From: JAFGPJ01 sp964439135
Lineage (GTDB): Bacteria > Planctomycetota > Phycisphaerae > Sedimentisphaerales > Anaerobacaceae
Length of the DNA stretch: 11,480 nucleotides
Reading direction: 5' to 3'
NCBI GenBank assembly: GCA_964439135.1
Contig: CAYTNN010000152.1
Span: 1-11,480 of the forward strand
Positions 6,601 to 11,480 of the stretch are shown here, in pieces. A model generated the notes under the pieces. That model saw only the letters and a list, made by a program, of their open reading frames with translations. It ran no database searches and had not been told where the DNA came from. How positions within the stretch are numbered: position 1 is the first letter of the stretch; each line of letters opens with the position of its first letter. The translations under genes and the position numbers were made by a program.

Positions 6601-7640
6601 GATTGGCCTTTCACTTTGGTAAATACTTTCACTATATTGTCAACTGTGTCCAGTACGAAGATGCGACCTTCTCCGTCTACAGCGATATCAAAACCACCGG
6701 TCTTACATTCCTCCGGAAACATGCAGATACTGGAGGAACCACCTGCGCCGAATTGCTCCGGTCCTGCAACCACGCCCACAAAACTACCATCGGAATTATA
6801 AATCTTGACGCGTACCAGGCCCTTCTCGCAGGTAACAAAACCGCCGTCGGGCAATACGGCAATATTCACGGGATTGCAGCATCCGCAAAATCCCTCAATC
6901 GCTACAGAAGGCTCGCCCCACCAAAACTCGATATCACCTTCGAGAGTGTATGCCTCGATACGAAGACGGCCGGGATTAACCACCCGAAGCAACCCATCTC
7001 TCGGCATCGCTACATCGAAATAAGGACTCGGAATCACAAATCCTGGGATATTTCTGAAGGAGTCTTTTCTGCCGATTTTAGTAATAATGTCACCTGCCGT
7101 ATCGTAGCGGATAACAATACGATGGCCCGCGTCGGCGACAATGACATTGTCCTTTGAGACAACAATACTGGTTAGAATTGCATCCTTGCCCAGACTGTCC
7201 CAAGTTGCCTGCTTTTGTCCTTGGGCATCATAGAGCTCAACGTGATCCTTCATCCCGGCGTATATTGTGCCATCTGCCGTCACGGTCAGGCACCTCGGCA
7301 TATCGTCAAGTTTTATTTCGCCGAGTCGATCACCGCTCTGAGCAAAGATACGGATGGCTTTATCACCAGCCACATAGACCGAGCCCTTCGAATCCACCGC
7401 GATACCGTGCGTATTGGCAAAGCCGGTCTTAATCGCGCCGGCGGATTCTTCGTAGAGAATCAGGTTCGGGTCGATGCGCGCCAGCTCATTGACGTTATAC
7501 TTAAACTCTTTACCAAGGCCTCCGCCCTTGCTGCCGACCACGTCGAGTCTTACAACCGCAACGACGGCAATCACAACCGCCAGGGTAATGAGCACGCCGA
7601 TGATTATCCTGATATTTATTGTTCCTGTTATTCTATTCAT
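6597..7640 (-). CDS. Membrane-anchored NHL-repeat beta-propeller with FCGCCNP motif
   Basis: A 347-residue protein with one N-terminal helix at about 11-30 (IIIGVLITLAVVIAVVAVV), either a signal anchor or an uncleaved leader. The rest is an NHL-type propeller with repeats such as HGIAVDSKGSVYVAG (78-92), DNVIVADAGHRIVIRYD (164-180), NIAVLPDGGFVTCEKG (259-274) and DIAVDGEGRIFVLDT (318-332). It is expected on the outer face of the membrane. FCGCCNP at 251-257 supplies C252, C254 and C255, with C271, C306 and C312 in the following blades, which could build a metal site. This motif is familiar to me from planctomycete NHL proteins beside ferredoxin genes, but I know of no assigned function. The ATG at 7640 is chosen because AAAGGTG lies 5 bases upstream. 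The in-frame ATG at 7661 has no ribosome site and its first bases form the end of a TATAAT promoter box. Confidence 0.86.
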   Translation of the reverse strand: MNRITGTINIRIIIGVLITLAVVIAVVAVVRLDVVGSKGGGLGKEFKYNVNELARIDPNLILYEESAGAIKTGFANTHGIAVDSKGSVYVAGDKAIRIFAQSGDRLGEIKLDDMPRCLTVTADGTIYAGMKDHVELYDAQGQKQATWDSLGKDAILTSIVVSKDNVIVADAGHRIVIRYDTAGDIITKIGRKDSFRNIPGFVIPSPYFDVAMPRDGLLRVVNPGRLRIEAYTLEGDIEFWWGEPSVAIEGFCGCCNPVNIAVLPDGGFVTCEKGLVRVKIYNSDGSFVGVVAGPEQFGAGGSSSICMFPEECKTGGFDIAVDGEGRIFVLDTVDNIVKVFTKVKGQS

Positions 7641-7652
7641 CTTAGCACCTTT
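7641..7652 (-). promoter_or_regulatory. Ribosome binding site of the NHL propeller gene
   Basis: On the minus strand AAAGGTG occupies 7652-7646, followed by CTAAG and the ATG at 7640-7638. This site fixes the start of the NHL gene at 7640 rather than at the upstream in-frame ATG (7661). Confidence 0.75.
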
Positions 7653-7659
7653 GGAAACC

Positions 7660-7687
7660 ATTATAGCACGTAATTCTCATATTTCAA
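7660..7687 (-). promoter_or_regulatory. Sigma70-type promoter upstream of the NHL gene
   Basis: Reading the minus strand, TTGAAA at 7687-7682 is followed after 16 bases by TATAAT at 7665-7660, with TG one base before the -10 box (TGCTATAAT, an extended -10). The expected transcription start is near 7653, just ahead of the ribosome site at 7652-7646. It would drive the redox genes from the NHL gene onward, separately from the permease and first propeller. The match to consensus is good but is judged by eye only. Confidence 0.6.
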
Positions 7688-7697
7688 CGCGGCAGTT

Positions 7698-9113
7698 TTA
7701 CTTCTCGGATATGTCAAGGCATATCATTCGCTCCGTGTCGCGCACAATTAACCGGCCGGATGCAATTGCCATCGGGCCCCATGATCCGTGTCCGTCCAGG
7801 ACTTTCGCATGGGCCAGCGGGAGATAGCCGGAAGGACTGGCCTGTGCCAAAGTCAACTCTCCGGAATCGTTCATCAGATAAATGAGTCCATTTACGATAG
7901 AATACGGACCGTTTCCGAATTTGTTGGCGCTAGTGCTGGTCCAGACGACATTGCCGTCCAAATCGAGACAGACCAACTGCCCGTCCAGTCTGACTCCGTA
8001 GATATAGCCGCCGTAATAGATCGGGGTTTGCTGAATCGAGCCGAACACTTCGGTTGTGTGGAGAAACTCCGATTGCACCGTTATGTTACCATCGGTCTCG
8101 ATCAGCCGCAACATCGTGCACCCAAACTCGTATTGGCCGTAGCCTGCTGTAAAGAATAACCTGTCGGTACCGACAACAACGGGCAGCGGAACGTTGAAGC
8201 GTACTTTCCATTCGTCAGTCTTCCACAGAACACTGCCATCTTCAGCGGATACTCCAACCACACCCCCCTTGATCTGATTGCCGCCGCAATACACATAGAA
8301 ACGCTTGCCGTTAAATTCCATAGGCACGATGGACGAATGCGTCATTATCCAGCCGTCCGGATTCGGTGTTTCCCAGAGGATTTCACCGGTTTCGCAATCC
8401 ACGGCCATCATCAGTACCGTGCCCGCCGGTGCAATTATGGCTTTGCCGTCTTCGATCAGTGGACACTGAGCTGTATACCACTTCGGGACTTTCGTATTGA
8501 ATTCCCGAACAAGGTTGAACATCCAGCGAAACTCACCTGTAATTGAATCCAGACACGTAACGTGACATTTTGGCCCTATCGTCACAACAAACTTTTCTGT
8601 AACCGCCGGCACAGTCCGACTCATCCCATGGTCCCGTTTTACCTTGACAGGATAAGAATACCGCCATATATCCCGGCCGTCCTCGAGGGAAAGGCACCTG
8701 ACGACATCCGCCTGCTGCTCGCGGTCGTAGTCTATAAGATATACGCGTCCGGCAAGAATAGACGCTCCGGCGAAACCTTCTCCGACGCCGATCGACCACA
8801 GGGTTTCGGGACCTTTTGTCGGCCATGTCCTTGCGGGTGAGATATCTTCCGAGCTGATTGCGTCGAAGTTCGCTCCTCTGAAACGGGGCCAGGCACCGGG
8901 TAAATCCGCCGGGGCACCGTCAAGTTTCACCAATGTCCCTTGTATTTTAACCGCACTACCTTCGCCCTGAAGCACCTGGGTATTATCCTTTGCGGCCGGG
9001 ACACGTTCCGTCAGATTCATAGCTGCATCGGCGCTTAACCAGAAATACAGTGACCCAATACCCAAAATGGCTAATCCGACAGTTATTGTCCGTGCAATGG
9101 TAGATTGTCTCAT
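7698..9113 (-). CDS. Membrane-anchored PQQ-like beta-propeller protein
   Basis: A 471-residue protein with a short basic N-terminus and one hydrophobic helix at about 8-27, a signal anchor or uncleaved leader, then a linker to about residue 70. The propeller opens with WPRFRGANFDAIS (75-87). Blade ends repeat the usual D/E-x-G-x-x-x-W pattern: EDGRDIW (144-150), ITGEFRW (191-197), ETGEILW (241-247), EDGSVLW (291-297) and LDGNVVW (385-391). It is expected outside the cytoplasmic membrane. I see no clear PQQ ligand set or quinoprotein catalytic aspartate context, so an enzymatic role is unproven; BamB-like docking is as likely. It follows the ABC permease by 27 bases and precedes the internal promoter. 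Start: GAGG at 9122-9119 sits 5 bases before the ATG at 9113. The in-frame TTG at 9140, abutting the permease stop, has no good ribosome site. It is a distant paralogue in type of the propeller at 2762-4501, but has one rather than three helices. Confidence 0.87.
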   Translation of the reverse strand: MRQSTIARTITVGLAILGIGSLYFWLSADAAMNLTERVPAAKDNTQVLQGEGSAVKIQGTLVKLDGAPADLPGAWPRFRGANFDAISSEDISPARTWPTKGPETLWSIGVGEGFAGASILAGRVYLIDYDREQQADVVRCLSLEDGRDIWRYSYPVKVKRDHGMSRTVPAVTEKFVVTIGPKCHVTCLDSITGEFRWMFNLVREFNTKVPKWYTAQCPLIEDGKAIIAPAGTVLMMAVDCETGEILWETPNPDGWIMTHSSIVPMEFNGKRFYVYCGGNQIKGGVVGVSAEDGSVLWKTDEWKVRFNVPLPVVVGTDRLFFTAGYGQYEFGCTMLRLIETDGNITVQSEFLHTTEVFGSIQQTPIYYGGYIYGVRLDGQLVCLDLDGNVVWTSTSANKFGNGPYSIVNGLIYLMNDSGELTLAQASPSGYLPLAHAKVLDGHGSWGPMAIASGRLIVRDTERMICLDISEK

Positions 9114-9122
9114 ACTGTCCTC
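9114..9122 (-). promoter_or_regulatory. Ribosome binding site of the first propeller gene
   Basis: GAGG at 9122-9119 is separated by five bases (ACAGT) from the ATG at 9113-9111. It decides in favour of this start over the upstream TTG at 9140. Confidence 0.6.
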
Positions 9123-9140
9123 AACATGACCTTGTACCAA

Positions 9141-11480
9141 TCACTCATTTCTCAACGCATCGAGCATTCCGCCGCTTAAAGCGAAATTCGCAGCAATCCA
9201 TATCCATATCATGCCGCTGATTCCTATTGCTCCGATTGTCAAAACCAGCGAAAAAGATGCCGCTTGTGCCCCCGGGGATTTCAGGGCAGGACCGACAGCG
9301 ACCAGCGCCGCGATAACTCCACACGCCAAACCGCCCAGCATCAGGCCGCTATGCTCGTGAAATATCATCTTCCTAAGCGTGATTTTATCGAATCCCACGG
9401 CCCGCAGCATCGCAAGCTCGCCGCGTCTGTCCAGAACGTTGCGCAGCACTACCAGCCCGAGCCCTACACTGCCGAGAATCAATCCTAAGCCGCCCAGCAT
9501 CTGAAAGATCGAAAGATACGTATTTTCTACGGAACTAAACTCCGCCAATCGCTGAGCCGCGGGCATCAGGTCCAGTCCGAAATCCTTCAATCCGAACGAG
9601 AGTTTGTCCGTCACAGCGTCGATTTTCTGCTGAGGGCAATCGATAAGCAGCATTCTGTATCCTTCCTCGGATGGGAAACGCCTGATAAACTCATCCTGTG
9701 ATATAAGCAAACTGCCCTGCAGGATGGAATTTTTCAGCAGTCCGACGATTTGCAGCTTGAAACTGTTGCCCTTATCGTCGCTGTATTGCAACTGATCCCC
9801 GACGGATTTGCCAAGGGCCCATATCACGGTTGCATAATCGCCGACCGCCGGGACCACATCCTGCCCCAGGTCGCGATTGAGCAGATTCCAGGCTTCTTCA
9901 CTCGCCGCCCCTTCAATCACATTTGTAAACGTAAATGAGCCCCGCTGCTTAAGCTTCTCTGGCTGAACCCCCAGCAATTGCGGGCTCTGCGCGCGATTCA
10001 AATTGAAGCAGCTCGCATCATCCCCGTCACGGACCCGCAACTGAACCACCTGCATATCTTCGAGACTGGGATCGTTCAGGCTCATGGAACGGCGCCCCTC
10101 CTTGCTGCCCAGATCGTGAAGAATCCCGATAGAGGACTGGCCAAAGAGCGCAAAGCCTCCCGTTCCGGAATCTCGTTTGTGAGCGTCCGCCAGGGGATCG
10201 TGCCTGTTGGCTCCCACGGCAATCACCAGGAAAACACCGCACGCCAGCAGCCCGACAACCGCCAGGCTGCGGCCGCTTCGCCTGGTTGAGTTGCGTAATC
10301 CAAAACCGGCTAACGATGTGATTGTCCTGTTCCAACTGCCGGCAACAATTTTCAGCAGGGCATGAGTTAATCCAAGTCCGGCGATCAAGAGCAACGCCCC
10401 GGCTCCAAAAAATGCTGCCGAGACGGCACTGCTGTCTCCTTTTCCGAGTACGGCGAGCAATACTACCGTGCCAACTGCCGCCGTTATCGCTATCCCCAGC
10501 CCGATTCTGCCTTTGGAAACCCGTTTTGATCCGAAGAATTGCCATTCCGGATTCCCGGCAAGAAGCTCGCGGGCCGGCCGGGAGACCTGCTTATGCAAGG
10601 TCAGCCATATTGCAATCAGGGAGACGATTACTGCACCGAACGCTCCAGAAAACAAGGTCAATGGTTTGGCATAAAACCGTATTGTCGAGCCGGCGACCGC
10701 TGATTGCCAGGCGGTCGCAAGTCCGTATATCATTATCTTTGTATAAAGCAGTGCCGCGGCGCTTCCGACAATGGCGCCAAGTATCGCCAACGCCCCGCTT
10801 TCAACCATCAGAAGCCGCCTGACCAATTTCGGTGAAAAACCGACAGCCAGCAGCATTCCGATCTGCCCGCTGCGTTTTTCGACACCGAATACAAAAATCA
10901 GACTCATTAGAATCAAGGCCGCTATGATAAGAAACATGCTCAGGCCCAGGAAAAGTCCGCCGAAATCGGTCGAGCCACCGCCCGCTTTTACGCCGCTCTG
11001 GCGCACAGGCTGAAAAAACAATCCTACTGAACTGGGATTTACTTTTTTTAGCAGGCTCCCAGCTAAATTATCTACGGATGCCGTGTTAGCCGGGTAACGC
11101 ACGCCGGTTAGGTTTCCATATCTGTTCGCCCACATCTTCCGGCCGGCTTCGAGTGTGATAAACGCCTTGGGTGCGCCGCGATATTTGTCCCAATAATCCT
11201 CGTCCTTCTGGCGTATCTTATCCAGATTAACAGGAATGCTCGAATCCCAGTCTCTGCAGTTATCGACATCCGCCAGTCCGGGGAAATCCGGCATAAAGTC
11301 CGGATCGACAGCCGGGCTCATCATCGGAATAATCCCCCTGACCCGGAAACTCGCTGCCTGCTCCATGAGTTGCCTCATTGGTGTCAGAGCAAAATAACGA
11401 AGCTCGATCATATCGCCGGCTTTGGCGCCAAGATCGTCGGCAACCCACTGATTTATAAGAATTTCATCGTCCCGCATCTC
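9141..11480 (-). CDS. FtsX/MacB-family ABC transporter permease (5' end outside the window)
   Basis: The frame stays open through the window edge (GAG before the ATG at 11477), and the first residues are mid-domain, so the N-terminus is missing. Numbered from that ATG, 778 residues are visible. Residues 1-165 are the end of a MacB-type periplasmic domain. An FtsX core follows with helices at about 173-198, 225-247 and 273-296 and the cytoplasmic loop EKRSGQIGMLLAVGF. Helices at 326-345, 354-377 and 403-423 bridge to a second periplasmic domain (about 425-650). A second FtsX core has helices at 656-678, 708-734 and 742-767 and the loop DRRGELAMLRAVGF. This is the ten-helix arrangement of large permeases in the LolCE, MacB and YknZ class if one helix lies upstream. 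Such proteins use an ATPase to move lipoproteins or other substrates, or to act mechanically on the envelope. No ATPase gene is in the window; it is expected upstream. Confidence 0.9.
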   Translation of the reverse strand, partial: EMRDDEILINQWVADDLGAKAGDMIELRYFALTPMRQLMEQAASFRVRGIIPMMSPAVDPDFMPDFPGLADVDNCRDWDSSIPVNLDKIRQKDEDYWDKYRGAPKAFITLEAGRKMWANRYGNLTGVRYPANTASVDNLAGSLLKKVNPSSVGLFFQPVRQSGVKAGGGSTDFGGLFLGLSMFLIIAALILMSLIFVFGVEKRSGQIGMLLAVGFSPKLVRRLLMVESGALAILGAIVGSAAALLYTKIMIYGLATAWQSAVAGSTIRFYAKPLTLFSGAFGAVIVSLIAIWLTLHKQVSRPARELLAGNPEWQFFGSKRVSKGRIGLGIAITAAVGTVVLLAVLGKGDSSAVSAAFFGAGALLLIAGLGLTHALLKIVAGSWNRTITSLAGFGLRNSTRRSGRSLAVVGLLACGVFLVIAVGANRHDPLADAHKRDSGTGGFALFGQSSIGILHDLGSKEGRRSMSLNDPSLEDMQVVQLRVRDGDDASCFNLNRAQSPQLLGVQPEKLKQRGSFTFTNVIEGAASEEAWNLLNRDLGQDVVPAVGDYATVIWALGKSVGDQLQYSDDKGNSFKLQIVGLLKNSILQGSLLISQDEFIRRFPSEEGYRMLLIDCPQQKIDAVTDKLSFGLKDFGLDLMPAAQRLAEFSSVENTYLSIFQMLGGLGLILGSVGLGLVVLRNVLDRRGELAMLRAVGFDKITLRKMIFHEHSGLMLGGLACGVIAALVAVGPALKSPGAQAASFSLVLTIGAIGISGMIWIWIAANFALSGGMLDALRNE

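Larger units (their letters stand above)
1..11480 (-). other. Single-strand cluster of envelope redox genes, probable operon
   Basis: Nine genes share the minus strand with junctions of -14 to +57 bases. Five are overlaps: a GTGA four-base overlap, a 14-base overlap, two TGATG one-base overlaps and a 7-base overlap. The remaining gaps are 3, 27 and 57 bases. I saw no stem-loop followed by a T run at any junction. The internal promoter at 7687-7660 could split expression into a permease and propeller part and a redox part. Both ends of the operon lie outside the window. Confidence 0.7.

Noticed and set aside
6147..7157. Plus-strand open frame of 336 codons
   Set aside because: It lies antisense to the Tat ferredoxin, mini-protein and NHL genes, all with clear family motifs. 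Its translation shows no recognisable domain and there is no fitting context.
7641..7661. Upstream ATG at 7661 as start of the NHL gene
   Set aside because: There is no ribosome site ahead of it and it overlaps the TATAAT box. The ATG at 7640 has AAAGGTG at ideal distance.
7215..7673. Plus-strand open frame of 152 codons
   Set aside because: It is antisense to the NHL gene and its promoter, and its translation has no domain signature.
7641..7697. Rho-independent terminator after the first propeller
   Set aside because: No GC-rich stem followed by a T run is present in the gap; only the promoter elements are visible.
2762..9113. PQQ-dependent alcohol dehydrogenase activity for the two propellers
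   Set aside because: The blades match the broad PQQ-like/BamB fold, but I could not find the paired-cysteine and catalytic aspartate signatures of quinoprotein dehydrogenases.
9114..9140. TTG at 9140 as start of the first propeller
   Set aside because: It abuts the permease stop without a clear ribosome site, whereas ATG 9113 has GAGG five bases upstream and is followed directly by a normal signal anchor.
11475..11477. True start of the permease at ATG 11477
   Set aside because: The frame is open on both sides of it and the sequence there (ILINQWVADDLG) is the middle of a MacB-type periplasmic domain, with the first helix missing.

Overview
The window reads as part of one long minus-strand operon from an anaerobic or facultative bacterium, most likely a planctomycete (Planctomycetota, Phycisphaerae-type lineage). 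The evidence for that is the protein style: two PQQ-type beta-propellers with the W-x-x-FRG-x-N entry motif common in planctomycetes, an NHL propeller with an FCGCCNP motif, and a NapH-like polyferredoxin with RYDPF and ITPDECIQCRLCEDSCP signatures. I know these from memory of the families; no search was run. Every supported gene is on the minus strand, and transcription runs from 11480 towards 1.

Layout in transcription order. (1) 11480-9141: FtsX/MacB-type ABC transporter permease, 5' end outside the window. (2) 9113-7698: membrane-anchored PQQ-like propeller. (3) 7640-6597: membrane-anchored NHL propeller, preceded by a good sigma70-type promoter at 7687-7660. (4) 6600-6352: 82-residue protein with a twin-arginine-like leader and four cysteines. 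(5) 6365-5799: Tat-exported ferredoxin with four [4Fe-4S] motifs, NapG/MauM-like. (6) 5799-4495: eight-helix polyferredoxin, NapH/NosR-like. (7) 4501-2762: second PQQ-like propeller with three N-terminal helices. (8) 2762-411: fused NuoE-NuoF flavoprotein with an extra thioredoxin-like domain and a C-terminal 2[4Fe-4S] ferredoxin. (9) 407-1: start of a [2Fe-2S] plus GltD-type flavoprotein that runs off the window. Most junctions overlap or are separated by a few bases. The longest gap is 57 bases (7641-7697) and holds the promoter, so no gene-free stretch approaches 300 bases. I saw no tRNA, rRNA, CRISPR, insertion sequence, repeat array or convincing terminator.

How the parts may work together (inference). 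Genes 8 and 9 form a cytoplasmic flavin/Fe-S assembly that could exchange electrons among NAD(H), ferredoxin and perhaps NADP(H), as in the HydBC-type bifurcating enzymes. Gene 6 has cytoplasmic ferredoxin domains and cysteines predicted on both membrane faces. Genes 4 and 5 supply periplasmic Fe-S centres, and genes 2, 3 and 7 display beta-propellers on the outer face. The whole resembles a NapGH/NosR-style trans-membrane electron line joined to a soluble NADH module and to an ABC permease. The final electron acceptor or target is not visible here.
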